A stretch of DNA of 64,000 bases from Heloderma charlesbogerti. Lineage: Eukaryota; Chordata; Lepidosauria; Squamata; Helodermatidae. A program made the position numbers and the translations under genes. The notes under the pieces were generated by a model. The model saw only the letters and a program-made list of their open reading frames with translations. It had not been told where the DNA came from and did not search any database. Positions within the stretch are counted from its first letter, which is position 1. The number at the start of each line of letters is the position of its first letter. The stretch is taken from contig JANEZZ010001551.1 of NCBI GenBank assembly GCA_026122225.1, forward strand, positions 1,036,001-1,100,000, given 5' to 3'. Shown piece after piece: positions 1-11,339 of this stretch.

Positions 1-2577
1 CTAAATTGACCTTGGGCTTATTTCCTGCTGACCTGACTAATCTTAACAATGTGTATACTAAAATCAAGCAAGCAAACACTCATTAAAGCAAATAACCTTA
101 ATAAGCTATCAACAATCAACCATACAAGGTCAACAGTAGGACTCAAGAGCACACCAACACAAGAAGGCCTGGAAGAACAAGGAGTGTGTTTAATAGGATC
201 TCCCGGAATGATTCAGACAATGAGTCATCAGAACCAGAAGACATGGCAGGTGAGTTTATGGTTCTTCCAACATCAAATAGCTGGCAGCTCCAACGAACAC
301 CCTAACCACAGCTGTAATCTACCATGATCTGGAGCATATTCACTGATCACAGCTGTGTAATTTCAGGTAACATGCTTCTGTTGTTTAGTTTTGTTTAACA
401 TTGTTAAATATATAGCCAGACCATCTGCACAGTATTTTTTTAAATTGGAAATTACAGCCATAACTTCCTTTTTATATATCAATAAACTAAACAGCAAAAT
501 TTCAAAGGGATCCTTCTCCACCAAACTCTGAGGCAGAATGTTTGTCCCACGCCACACCATTGCCTAATTGCACACTAATTGGACAAACGTGATTAAATAT
601 TTCAAGATCTTTCCTAATTGCCTCTATTTTAGCTTTCAAATTTGCTTGCCACCAACAAATTTAATGACACTGGTGTCTAGTCATCAGCAAAAAGCCCAAG
701 AGTTGCTCTTTAAAATGTACATAGTCAGAATATTTACTGATTGCGCATTGTTGTTTCCAATGTAGCTTAATTAGAAATCCAATCAGTTCTCTAAGTCCAA
801 TTATACTTGATTTGTAGATTCAGAGTATGATACATAATGAAGCTAAGCAGCTAACGGTAAACGTGCTTGAAATGAAACAAAAAAGAGAAATATTTTAATG
901 TGCCTCTTGTTGTTTTAGAAACTTGAAGTGATATATGATGAAACTGAAACACATCAGGATATATAGAAATTTATGACTCACTAGATATTTTTGGCAAAAC
1001 CTGCTTCTATTGTTTGATTAATGAACAAATAAACTATGTAAGTGTGATGCCAAAAACTTTTTCTTCTGTATAAGGAATGAAGAACAGACTATATTTCCTG
1101 AATATTTAAAAAATTAAATAGGTACCTTTTCTGTGGTTTGAGATTCACACAACAGAAAAATCTTCCCCTCCCCGCATTAAAAAGAAATCATATAATAGAT
1201 GAAAGAAGATGATTGTATACGATTTAATATAATCACAAAGTTCAAAACTCATACATACAAAAGAAAAGATCCTGTTTTTGTTAGACCTCATTATGGGATA
1301 TCTAGAGACAATTGAACAATTTGAACAATTGGTAAATGGATGCATTATTTAAATGGGACTGCTCTGGGACATGCTATAATTATATAAAGTATGAAATATC
1401 ACTGAAGGGGATACCATTTTTAGTGGAGGTGAAGTCTTAGATATGTAAGCCATTGTAATTTGTATCTCCGATCATTCTCTTTCTACATACACCTGAAAGC
1501 CCAGGATTTTTCAAAATAAAAACTTACTTTAGATATGAGTGCAAGAAGGGGTGGAGGGCAGACCCTGTTTCTGAGAGCTTCCTTTTATAGTGTAGCACAC
1601 TCATTTCCCTAAGCAGTGAGAAATCTGGTGACAATGTTTTGTTTCCTTTGGGTGAAAGAGCAAGAGAGACCAGTATCCCTTATGGTGCCATTGTGGTAAT
1701 GATTTGTTTACAAAAATACAAGCAGAGCATAGTGGAAGCAAACAGACACCTACAGCACACAGCACAGCTGCTAATCCTGCTTTAGATACCCAAAGAGCAA
1801 CTGCACCTAAAAGATGCTTCAATTTTAAACCAGCCCCAGCTTAAACTCCCAGCTCTATATATCTCTGTGTCCAACTTCAAATTGAAAGACTGCTTCTAGC
1901 TGTCTTACTAACCCTATTTTGGTCTGCATTTGCTGCACTGAAGAGAGAAGGACAAGGTTTGTGTTTATTTTTAATTCAAAAGAGCATGTGTGCATACCAG
2001 ATAATTAAACAAAAAGAACTGGACATAGTAGGTCCACTCACGGAAGAACAGGGGAACAATGAAAGAAATGCTGGAAGTAGGTAATGTAGGAAGTTGGGGT
2101 TACAAATTGTCAAGTTGCTCTATATTCCTCTGCACCAAGTAACACAATAGAACTAGTTTGTTCACACCACAAATGACTGAGATGCAATTGCACTAGAAGC
2201 TTACAAAATCACAATGAACAAACACCTGAAAAAAATGAACAACGGGAGAAAACATAGAAAATGCAAGCATCATCTGGATTCTCAATAATAAATGAAGAAG
2301 CAAACAGTGTCAGTAATACAGAAAAGGGCTAGTGTGCAAGCCCTCCTAGCAGTGACTATTAGCACTCTTGGAACAGCCTCCATCAAGAGCCATTCCAGTT
2401 GGCTGCATCAAAGGCAGAGATGAGACAGTGACACCCCCTCCATTGGCTAGTTTGGAACAAATAATCATTTGTCTCCTCCCCAACAACAAAATGTCTCTTG
2501 CGGTAGCCACGGTACCTACATTTTGCTTATTTTCCTCTTCCCTCCCTGTTCCTTTTTCATTCTGTATCATGTTTCAT
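1..2577. other. AT-rich DNA, no gene or repeat recognised
   Basis: The six frames give only short open frames (92 codons at most) without recognisable protein motifs. I see no inverted-repeat element, SINE or LINE signature. The stretch is AT-rich and could be intergenic or intronic. Confidence 0.5.
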
Positions 2578-2690
2578 TCTGATTCATATTGTAGGCCATT
2601 ATTTTAAACTGTGAGCCTCCTTGAGTGTGTGGGCAGAAGGGCGGTATATAAATGTCATAAATAAAATAAATAGTAACAGTCACAACCACA
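2578..2690 (+). mobile_element. LINE/SINE 3' tail, L2 type
   Basis: It reads into the typical squamate L2-type 3' end: a GC-containing stretch, then GGGCGGTATATAAATG and an AATAAA-rich tail. The same tail motif ends other L2 copies and the tRNA-type and 5S-type SINEs in this window. Only the last 100 bases or so are recognisable, so it could be an L2 LINE end or a SINE end. Confidence 0.55.
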
Positions 2691-3250
2691 TAATAATTAT
2701 TGCCTATTAACATTTGAGTAGATTGGCTCTTAACCCTGCCCAGAGGAAGGGGCATTTAACAATAGGTTTTGCAATATGAGGCAAAGAACATGAACAATAA
2801 CCAAGAACATCACGATGCAGTACAATTGTGGATTAAGTTGCAGATTTATAGTGCAACTTACAAAAATGTAATGATGTAGTAGTGTTCATTGGCAAACTGA
2901 TGCAGCTATATAAAGGGATTAATAAATTTTGAATAAAACAAATAAAATCTATTCCCAATGTTGTGGTAACAAATCTGGAGATATCAGCGGCTTCGTATAA
3001 ATGCCAGCTTTGTTAGACACACACAGTGATTAAAATCCGTGGTTACTGAGGGGAAAAAATAGCATTGGTGTTGAAACAAATGTTATTTGCATAGTTCCAA
3101 GACACAGAATGTGAGAATATTCCAGATCATATCAAAACAGGATCAGTGATGCAACCCTTTTTTGGTAATGAATGATATAGTGCAGAATTTAAAAAAGAAA
3201 AGGAGGAGAGAGATTTGCTTTGATAGTGATACATCTTATTCTGTTCTAAA
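2691..3250. other. AT-rich DNA, nothing recognised
   Basis: There are no motifs beyond AT-rich sequence and no open frame with recognisable content. Confidence 0.4.
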
Positions 3251-3466
3251 GCAGCCTTCCCCAACCTCGCACCCTCCAGATGCATGGGACTTCAACTCCC
3301 ATTATCTCAAGCCGACTGTAGTCTAGGGGTGAGTAATTTGTCCCCCCACAGCTGTTTTGGCCTACAACTCCCACCATCCCTCACCATTGGCTATCTGGAG
3401 GGCCACAAGTTGCCCACCCCTGCTGCAGTCTAACACAGCTGGAGGGCACCATGGCCATGCTGGCTG
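3251..3466. mobile_element. hAT-type MITE (CAGCCTTCCCCAACC family), host of a nested MITE
   Basis: The left end carries the CCTTCCCCAACC terminal motif followed by CCCTCCAGATG and ACTTCAACTCCCAT. The right half (CTGTAGTC...TAACACAGCTGGAGGGCACC) is the inverted counterpart but its end has diverged. The same palindromic family occurs at 22134, 33425, 43786, 47490, 48700 and 60049. A second element sits inside it. The family is non-autonomous and encodes no protein. Confidence 0.7.
3324..3422. mobile_element. Small hAT-type MITE (CAGGGGTGGGCAA family), nested, with 8-bp TSD
   Basis: A 99-bp element beginning TAGGGGTGAGTAATTTG and ending CAAGTTGCCCACCCCTG, which are imperfect inverted repeats. 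It is flanked by CTGTAGTC (3316-3323) and CTGCAGTC (3423-3430), an 8-bp target duplication with one mismatch. It lies inside the 3251-3466 element, so it is the younger insertion. A relative is at 39956-40089. Confidence 0.8.
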
Positions 3467-4621
3467 GCACTCTATAGGTTAGGTATATGTCACGATCCAG
3501 TAATGGATTCTGGGCCTAGGAGAACAGAACAGTAGCCATCCTCACTCTTCAGAATGCCTTCCCCATTCACTGCAATGCAGGAAGATAATTCATGTAGTAG
3601 TGGCATTTACAAGTGAGAATGGGTCTCTCCATAGACATGGGTGTGGACTAGTTCCAACAAATAGGACATCCCTCAGATATCACCTCAATGGGTAAAGTCC
3701 TTAATTTGGAATTAAGACTGGGATATAGCCTCTACAGGTTATATATGTGTGGGCCTCAGAGCTGTCTTTAGCCACAGGAGGGAATGGGTGTATACAACAC
3801 TAGCTCCAGCAACTGGCAGGCAATATGAAGCCTCTGGATTGGTCAGACCTACTACAAGTACAAAGCCTCTGAACTGATCAGGCCTGATATAAGTGTTAGG
3901 AGCCTGACATTCTACCATTGCCTGGTCAACAAAGCAGTACTTTCTGCTGACTGCCCTTCAGGCTTCAAGCACAGCTGGCAGCTGCCAGGGCCCAAGCATC
4001 CTGGAAGGACCCACTGGTGTCCATGGTGAGCTCTCTCACCTGCTCCCCTGCCCATAGGTTTATGGCAGCAGCAGCTATGTTTGCGAAGCCGCCCACCATT
4101 TTAATTTCCCACAGTGCCCTGGGCTGTCACTCATTCAAGCAGCGTAGCCAATTTTAAATAGCTGGCAGCTTGCAGCTACCTGACACAGACTGTGTGTGGC
4201 ACTCCTCCTGGTACCCACCTCTTGCCACCACCAGTAAGCCCACCAGGGTAGAGCAGTGACGTTGGAGGGGAGCCTCAATGGTGTTGGGGTGGGGTCCACT
4301 AGATGATGCACTGCTGGAGGTGCCCTCTCATCTGGAGCCAGTCCTGGCTCCAGGTTTTACATCTCAAGTCCCTAACATCAGGAATGTGAGCTAGAGAACA
4401 CATTCATCACTCCTATGTTAGATACTCATGCTCATAGCCTCAGTCTGAGGGTTAGATAAATTGTTTTTAAATACTGACATAAATACTGAAATAGAGCTTC
4501 CAGTACTAGAAAATATGAAATGTTTCCTTGTGTGCATTCAGCCTTGAACATTTCTTCTCTGTTCATTCCTTTGCTGTTTGATTCTCTTCAGGTAATAATG
4601 TCTGCATGGGAATGTCTCTCT
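3467..4621. other. No gene or repeat recognised
   Basis: Moderate GC content with several short GC-rich parts near 4000-4330. No coding frame or transposon signature is visible. Confidence 0.4.
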
Positions 4622-5002
4622 TTACAAAATCACATGGATTTTTTTTAAAATGATAAACTTCAATATACAGATCTGTGGCACCAGCAAGGAGAGAAAAAAT
4701 CCCTTCATTAATACTGGATGTTCTTTTAATTTATACTCTAAAGTATTTTCACTCCAAAGGATGTAGCTAGTCATTTTGACTTTCTTTTTTTCTTTTTTAT
4801 AACCATGAGCCAATAAGTAGTTCCAATTCCTCCCAGATACCAGACCAGACTGTCTTCTGAGAATGTGGGTTGAACAGAACCACACAGCGAAACAGACGTT
4901 CAGGTTTTCACCATCATACCAGCTTCCAATGTGAGTGACCCATGCTACCAAAGATGCCAACGTAGCGAAATCAAACTGCTGTCCTTGTTGCGACATGTTC
5001 AA
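4622..5002 (-). other. Unrecognised 126-codon open frame, possible retrocopy fragment
   Basis: A minus-strand frame that starts with Met and runs to a stop. The first half is rich in hydrophobic and aromatic residues (segments such as SWYDGENLNVCF), followed by a Lys-rich patch (KKEKKKVK) and a hydrophobic C-terminus. I do not recognise the family. It adjoins a LINE 3' tail at 4995-5130. In AT-rich vertebrate DNA a chance frame of this length is possible, so the coding status is doubtful. No splice sites or promoter support it. Confidence 0.2.
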
Positions 5003-5130
5003 TGTATTTATTATTTTATATTGGTTTTACATTGGATATTATATTATATTATATTATATGTATTATTGATGTAAACCACTTAGATATTTTAGGATATCAA
5101 ACTGCATAGAAGTAGTAATAAATAAAATAA
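4995..5130 (+). mobile_element. LINE 3' tail, L2-like, with (ATATT)n
   Basis: The plus strand contains TGTAAACCACTTAGATATTTT, then a short spacer and AATAAATAAAAT, the layout of an L2-type 3' UTR end. An ATATT pentanucleotide repeat (about 5035-5060) lies just upstream. Only the tail is recognisable. Confidence 0.4.
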
Positions 5131-5455
5131 TGTGAAGTGCTTTGGAAATTGGGGTGTGTGTTTTTGTCTCACACATGCTTGTCCACACACTGAACTCTGA
5201 ATTTATCAACTTACCCCACATTTGTAACATCAATTGCATTGTGTGAATTGACCTAAACCTTTGTGTGTGACACAGAGCCAGTGCAGTGCATGGTGAGAAT
5301 ATAGCACACACCAAGTTCTAACATAGGATGCCAGTCATGTGTAGGCATTTGTGCTGGGATGCCAACATTGGTGTTGGTAAATTCAGTACATGGCAGTGCA
5401 ATGTAAACAACTCCCATGCCAGCTGATGCAAGTGGACCTAAACATAGTTTGAGCA
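5131..5455. other. No feature recognised
   Basis: Intermediate-GC sequence with minus-strand frames of 67-83 codons that have no recognisable motif. Confidence 0.4.
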
Positions 5456-6272
5456 TCTTTTCACAGCCCTGATGGAGTCATGATGATACACCCAAGCCAC
5501 TGAGGAAACTGAGGAAATACCAGATTAAAACTGATATTTCCTCAATGAGGGAACTGGTGAAAAGGAAGTTGAAAGGGGGAGTCAAGAGGGTTAAATCCCT
5601 TCAAAATGCTTGAAGGTTACTAAAAACCACAATAAAAGCAGCTCAGCTAAAACGTATTCCACAGGTTATGAAAGGTAGACCCAAGAGGTCATCGGCATAA
5701 TTAACCAATAGTGTCAAGGAAGCTGTTAGAGAAAAGAGGGCTTCCTTCAGAAAATGGAAGTCTTGCCCAAATGAGGAAAACAAAAGGGAGTACAAGCTTG
5801 CACAAAGGAGATTCAAGCAGATAATAAGAGACGCAAAAAATCATTTTTAGGAACATATACCTAACAACCTCAAGGCCAACAATAAAGCATTCTTTAAATA
5901 TATCAGAAGCAGGAAACCAGCTAGGGAGGCAATTGGACTGTTGGATTACAATGGAGTTAAAGGAGTACTGAAGAGAAGCTGAATGAATTATTTTCATCCG
6001 TCTTCACTGCAGAAGATATAGGACAGATACCTGTGCCTAAACTGTTGTTTTCAGGAAGGGAGCCTGAGGAACTGAGGCAAATAGTGGTGACAAAAGATGA
6101 AGTTCTCAACCTTATTGATAAATTGAAAGCAAATAAATCACCAGGCCCAGATGGTATCCATCCGAGAGTTCTCAAACAACTCAAATATGAAATTGCTGAT
6201 CTTCTAACCAAAATATGCAACATGTCCCTAAGATCAGCCTCTATACCAGAGGGCTGGAAGATGGCCAATGTA

Positions 6273-6583
6273 TAGGGGTGTACGAAACCCCACTCACCTG
6301 CGTCTGCGGAGGGTCCGCCAGGGGGGCATTCTGGGTTCCTCCGTCCCAGAATCCTCCGTGGCTGGTGCCACTCCGCAGCAACTCCGCAGAGCCGCCAGCC
6401 GGGCCCATCCACAGCCAGACCTCCATTCGCTGCCGGGCTGCTGCGGCTGCAAATGGCGCCCTGCGTAGGGGATGCCATTTGCGTCCCCCCTGTAGCCGTG
6501 ATAGGCTACGTAAATACTTAGCCTATCAATTCTAAAGAATCTGGCCTCACTGGAGTCCATGGCGGAATTCTCCACCATCCCTA
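6273..6583. mobile_element. Foldback hAT-type MITE, short copy (copy A), 8-bp TSD
   Basis: Begins TAGGGGTGTACG and ends CCACCATCCCTA. It is flanked by perfect 8-bp duplications CCAATGTA (6265-6272 and 6584-6591); removing the element and one duplication rejoins the CR1 RT sequence. It includes one 13-mer TGATAGGCTACGT with a degenerate partner arm, linking it to copies at 14548 and 16253. The left end carries the outward-facing splice-donor match CAGGTGAGT (minus strand, 6292-6300). It has no coding capacity. Confidence 0.85.
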
Positions 6584-7502
6584 CCAATGTAACACCAATT
6601 TTCAAAAAGGGATCCAATGGGGATCTGGGAAATTACAGGGCCATTATCTTAATGTCTGTTCCAGGTAAATTGGTTGAAGACATTATTAAAGATAGAATTA
6701 GTAAGCATACAGAAGTATAAGCCCTGCTGAAGAAGAATCAACACGGCTTCTGCAAAGGTGCGTCCTGTCTCACTAACCTTTTAGAGTTCTTTGAGAGTGT
6801 CAATAAACATGTAGACAGGGGTGATCCGGTAGACATTGTTTACCTGGACTTCCAAAAGGTCTTTGACAAAGTCTCTCACCAAAGAATCCTGAGCAAACTT
6901 AGCAGTCATGGAATAAGAGGACAGGTCCCCTTATGGATCAGTAACTGGTTAAAGAACAGAAAGCAGAGAGTAGGAATAAATGGTAAATTCTCCCAATGGA
7001 GGGATGTTAATAGCAGGGCCCGACAGGGATCTGTATTGGGACCAATGCTTTTCAACTTGTTCATAAATGATCTGGAATTAGGAGTGAGCAGTGAAGCAGC
7101 CAAGTTTGCCGATGGCACCAAATTATTTAGGGTGGCTAAAACAAAAAGAGATTGTGAGGATCCAAAAGGATCTCTCCAAAGTGGGGGAATGGGCATCTAA
7201 ATGGCAAATGCAGTTCAGTGTAAGCAAGTGTAAAGTGCTGCACACAGAGGCAAAAAAATCCCAACTTCAAGTATAACCTGATGGGATCTGAGCTAGCGGT
7301 GACCAACCAAGAAAGAGCTCTTGGGGTTGTGGTGGCAGCTTGATGAAAATATCAACCCAGTGTGCAGCTGCAGTAAAAAAGGCAAACTCCATGTTAGGCA
7401 TAATTAGGAAAGGAATTGAGAATAAAACTGTCAATATCATACTGCCTTTATATAAATCTATGGTGCGACCACACTTAAAATACTGTGTACAGTTTTGGTC
7501 AC

Positions 7503-7505
<3 letters not shown>

Positions 7506-7544
<39 letters not shown>
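7506..7544. repeat. (CA)n microsatellite inside CR1
   Basis: About 19 uninterrupted CA dinucleotides replace a short part of the CR1 C-terminal region. The frame stays open through it as Thr-His repeats. Confidence 0.95.
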
Positions 7545-7547
<3 letters not shown>

Positions 7548-8321
7548 TAGAGCTGGAAAAAGTGCAGAAAAGGGCAACTAAAATGATCAAGGGGCTGGAG
7601 CAACTCCCCCATGAGAGAAGATTACAACAGCTGGGATTGTTTAGCTTGGAAAAAGCGTGAGTAAGGGGAGACATGATAGAGGTGTACAAAATATACATGG
7701 TGTGGAGAATGTGGATAGGGAGACATTCTTCTCCCTCTCTCATAATACTAGAAGCTGGGGTTATTCCATGAAGCTGATAGGTGGGAGATTCAGGGCAGGT
7801 AAAAGGAAGTACTTCTTCACACAGTGCAAAGTCAAACTATGGAATTTGCTACCACAAGACGTAGTGATGGCCACCGATTCTGGATGGTTTTTAAAAGGTG
7901 TTAGACAAATTCCTGGATATAAGACTATCAATGGCTACTAGTCCTGATGGCTCTAAGGTACATCCAGTATCAGAGGCAGTAAGCCTATGTACACCAGTTG
8001 CTGGGGAACATGGGTGGGACAGTGCTGTTGCACTCATGGCGTATTTGTGGGTTCCCATCAACAGCTGGTCAGCCTCTGTGTGAACAGAATGCTGGACTAG
8101 ATGGATGTTTGGTCTGATCCAGCAGGGCTCTTCTTATGTTCTTATGTTCCTAAAACAATAAATAAAATAAGGGAACGATCTATCCTGGGAGGCTGGCATT
8201 GGCATGGGACTGAATGGACCTCTTTTTTCTTTCTCTTCCTCCCAGCTGTTCCCTGGTCCACACACAGCTCAGTCCCATGGCTACTATACAATCCAAGACT
8301 GGAGTACCTATTTGGGACCAG

Positions 8322-8867
8322 CTGAAGTTTCCATTTTCAAAGGCAGCCCCCACATGTAATACATTCCATTAATCCAAAAGTGAGGTTACCAGTACGTGGG
8401 TAATGGTAGCTTGGCTATCACTGTCTAAATACGGTTGAGGTTGGAATATTAGCCTAAGTGGATAAAAGGTGTTCTGTGCCACCGAGGCCAGCGGTGCCTC
8501 CAGTGACAATGCTGGATCCACGAGCACCATCACTGGGGCGCAACCTCCTCCAGAACAGGCTATCACTCATCTGGGCAGAAGAACAGAACTAACAATACCT
8601 CTGTCTTGTCTGGATGGAGTCTCAATTTATTGGCCCTCATCCAGTCCATTACCACACCCAGACAGTGTTCGAAATGCCCACCTCCTCACCTAGACTTCAT
8701 GAAAAGGAGAGATATTGCTGAGTGTCATCGGCATACTGGTGACACCTCAGTCCATATCTCAGAATAAACTCTCCCAGTGGTTTCATGTAGATGTTTAACA
8801 GCATGGGGGATAAAACAGAGCCCTGTGGCACCTCATGACATAACTGCCAAGGGACAGAGCAGTAATT
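8322..8867 (-). mobile_element. L2-type LINE, inverted 5' segment (RT core)
   Basis: Read on the minus strand it gives a VPQGSVLSP block, then QYADDTQ at 8724-8735 (the RT catalytic YADD motif), then a RANKLRLHPDKTEVL block, with frameshifts and stops. The left edge reads GACCAGCTGAAGTTTC, which in the intact copies at 20240 and 22980 lies just before the GTTAACAGGGAC block that opens the plus-strand segment at 8868. The order shows that the 5' part of one L2 insertion has been inverted relative to its 3' part. Confidence 0.75.
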
Positions 8868-9425
8868 GTTAACAGGGACGGGCCAATTTGATCATACTAC
8901 ACCAGTGCTTTATGGTCTGCGCTGGCTGCCAGTCTCTTTCTGGGCCCGATTCAAAGTGCTGGTATTAACTTACAATTCCCTAAAAGGCTTGGTGCCAGGT
9001 TACCTGAAAGATTGTCTCTTTCCATTTAGACCTGTCTAGACCCTATGATCATACTCAGGGGCCCTTCCCCAGGTGCTCCCACCAAATGAGGTGAGGTGGG
9101 TGGCTATTAAAAGGAGGGACTTTTCAATACTGGCACTCCAGTTGTCAAATGCCGACCGGAGAGAGGCCTACATCATGATCTTTTGGGAGCCAGGTGAAGA
9201 CCTTTTTGTTTCCACAGGCTTTTTAATCCTGCCATTTTAAAAAGTGTATTAGTGCATTTTTAGTTCTATGCGCTGCCGCTGTCTTTTACCCTGGTTTTAA
9301 GCTTAAGGTTTTTATACTATGTTACAGTATTTTATGGTTTTAAGTTTTGATTTGTGAATCACCCAGAGAGCTCTAGGCTCCAGGTGGTATAGAAATGTAA
9401 TAAACAATCAAAAACAAACAAACCA
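8868..9425 (+). mobile_element. L2-type LINE, 3' segment in plus orientation
   Basis: Starts at GTTAACAGGGACGGGCC and encodes a degenerate L2 RT C-terminus, with LRWLPVSFWARFKVL and LGAWLPER-like segments, followed by a 3' UTR and the terminal GTATAGAAATGTAATAAA tail at about 9390-9420. Together with 8322-8867 it forms one 5'-truncated, 5'-inverted insertion. Confidence 0.8.
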
Positions 9426-10334
9426 AGGGCCAGTCAGGAAGGGCAATAGAAATAAGATGGCTCCATTGTGGCATGGACTGTGTCCAAATGCCATAGCTCT
9501 CATATTTTTAGAGGGAAGAGTGATTTGAACATGTGCCGCAAAGAATGGAGCAGTGGATGAGAAAATTAATGTCAGCTAATTCAGTAGTTAAGAAGAGATT
9601 TAAATGTAGCCCCCTCCCCCCCCCCCGCTTCAGGTCTAACACTGGCACTTTCCCAAGTGATTTCAAAGACATGAAATCATTCTAAATAAATAATACTCTA
9701 CATAAAGAACATGTTCATATTTATTAATACTGGATATATGTATACATTTGCTAGCTTCCTGGCTAGCTTCTCTCCTTTATAATAAGGTCTGACCCCCTTT
9801 AGCATGCAACAAGAGTCTAATGAGCCATGCTGGCTTCTGTAAGTTCTTCATTGTTGCAAATGCCTGTCACTAATCTATGCCATTTATTCTAATAATATGC
9901 AAATCAGATGATATTTGGTGCAATGAAAATATGCAAAATCTGCTTTACTGATAGAGAAATTTCATACCAAGGGCTGGATCTAGATTTACCCTGGATTGTG
10001 TTGATGGAAGTGGACTTCCCCACCCCTCCTTTCCATAGCAGCCGCTCCAGCCCCCTGAAAATAGTACAGAGTCAGGAGACCCTTCTGAATGGGGTGAGCT
10101 GTGATGTGATGGGGAGGGTGGATCTCAAAAATCAGGTGGAGGACCTCCAACAAGTGGAGCCCTTTCTCTCATGGAAGGCAGATCTTGGATCAAGTGTTTT
10201 TGCTGTTCTGAGGCAGCAGACATGCCATAGTTGCAACTATCATGTGATAAGCATGGTCACATGAATCGAATGTCAGTGGCTATCAGGCCAGGTCACATGA
10301 TTGTGCTTATCACATGATGCCTAGGAATTATAGA
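9426..10334. other. No gene or clear repeat recognised
   Basis: Contains a C-run near 9609-9628 and otherwise ordinary sequence. The 118-codon frame at 9908-10264 has no recognisable motif. Confidence 0.4.
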
Positions 10335-10545
10335 TAGCTGGTGCAACATAGCACTCAGAGGCTGAGCTACAAATCCAGTAGTCCCTGGTTCAAATTGTGC
10401 CTCTACCATGAACTCACTAGGGATAGTTATACTGACCTAACTGACGGGGTTGTTTAGGGATTATAACAAGATAATGGATACAAAGCATTTTGAACACTGT
10501 AAATGGATAGAAACATGTCAAGTACTATTATGATATGAATGTAGT
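10335..10545 (+). mobile_element. Old tRNA-derived SINE
   Basis: Contains a Pol III B-box-like GGTTCAAATTG after an A-box-like region, then TGACCTAACTGACGGGGTTGTTTAGGGATTATAA, matching the body of the SINE at 21757-22012 (read on its minus strand). Highly diverged, hence old. Confidence 0.5.
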
Positions 10546-10583
10546 GCCCACCTATAAAGACAAACTTAGCAAATGATGTAGGG

Positions 10584-10992
10584 CAGCGGTCCCCAACCTT
10601 TTTGAGACCAGGGACCGGTCCGTGGAAGACAATTTTTCCACAGACTGGGGAGGGGGAAGGGACTGGGCTGCAGTAGGGGTGTGAGAACCCCCCTTACCTT
10701 GGGTCCGCGGGGGGGGGCGATCCGTCCCTCCCTCCGCCCCGGAATCCTCGTCGGTCCTGGACTCGCCGCGCAGCTGCCCGCTGGCTCTGGGTGGGGGAGA
10801 ACTTCCAGCCACTGGGACGCAAATGGCTGTTACTGCAAAGAACAGGGCTGGAGCCGGCCGGCAGCTCCACGGATCGCCTCCCCCCCGCCACATACCCAAG
10901 GTAAGGGGGGGTTCCCACACCCCTACTGTGGCCTGGTCCCTAACAGGCCACAGACCGGTAGCAGTCTGCGGCCCGGGGGATGGGGACCCCTG
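10584..10992. mobile_element. hAT-type MITE (CAGCGGTCCCCAACC family) hosting another MITE
   Basis: Begins CAGCGGTCCCCAACC and ends GGGGACCCCTG, inverted repeats with internal ACCGGTCCGTGG and CCACAGACCGG blocks. It is flanked by ATGTAGGG (10576-10583) and ATATAGGG (10993-11000), an 8-bp duplication with one mismatch. The middle is replaced by the 10674-10925 insertion. Confidence 0.8.
10674..10925. mobile_element. Foldback hAT-type MITE, short copy (copy B)
   Basis: Begins TAGGGGTGTGAGAACC and ends GGTTCCCACACCCCTA, near-perfect inverted repeats. It is GC-rich inside and lies within the 10584-10992 element. I cannot see an exact target duplication. Each end carries an outward-facing splice-donor match: CAAGGTAAG on the minus strand at 10693-10701 and CAAGGTAAG on the plus strand at 10898-10906. 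Grouped with copies A, C and D by its ends. Confidence 0.7.
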
Positions 10993-10997
10993 ATATA

Positions 10998-11339
10998 GGG
11001 CATCTCTACAGCAGCCTAAAATGAAAATCCTGCATTTAAAATGGTGTTTTCTGCTTCCATTTTAAATGTAGGATCACAACAAATTCCTTTTTCACGTGCT
11101 TCCTTACCCCCCACCCCCTTCACCCCTCCTTCTCCCCGTATCTGAGTCTTCCATTATCTTTCATTGATCTCACTCCTCTTCTTGCCACTTTTACTCTTTT
11201 CATGGAGGAAACTGAAGCGGAACACAACGGGGTAATTAAAAACAGGACAAAGGGCAGGAGATGCTCATGTAAAGACCCGGCAAACTTCTGTGAAGGAGCA
11301 ATCTCAATCGCAGGATAAAAGCTCAGTGTGAAGGAGCCC
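10998..11339. mobile_element. Diverged inverted-repeat element, family E (copy 1)
   Basis: Left end GGGCATCTCTACAGCAG, with AAAATCCTGCATTT inside. Right end AGGATAAAAGCTCAGTGTG then AAGGAGCCC, an imperfect inverted counterpart. Shares ends and internal blocks (AAATGTAGGATCACAACAAA, ACCCGGCAAACTTC) with copies at about 61298-61682 and 54771-55119. No coding capacity and no clear target duplication. Confidence 0.6.

Larger units (their letters stand above)
5456..8157 (+). mobile_element. CR1 LINE, degenerate, split by a hAT-type MITE
   Basis: Plus-strand reading gives scattered CR1 ORF2 segments in order. The linker before the reverse transcriptase is at about 5690-5990 (for example REKRASFRKWK). 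The N-terminal RT segment is at 6033-6270 (KANKSPGPDGIHPRVL). The catalytic YLDF block is at about 6832-6873, the VLGP block at about 7032, a FADD-equivalent block at 7105-7116, and the C-terminal region runs to about 7660. Frameshifts and stops break the ORF many times. The active-site block reads FADG rather than FADD, which would inactivate the enzyme. A (CA)n run sits at 7506-7544. The 3' end is the subfamily with repeated CTTATGTT. A 311-bp MITE interrupts it at 6273-6583. Confidence 0.85.

Noticed and set aside
5957..6478. 173-codon minus-strand frame as a gene
   Set aside because: It is antisense to CR1 sequence and crosses the boundary of the inserted MITE at 6273, so it cannot be an ancestral gene.
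10674..10925. Exact 8-bp target duplication for copy B
   Set aside because: The flanks GGCTGCAG and CTGTGGCC do not match, so I list the element without a duplication.
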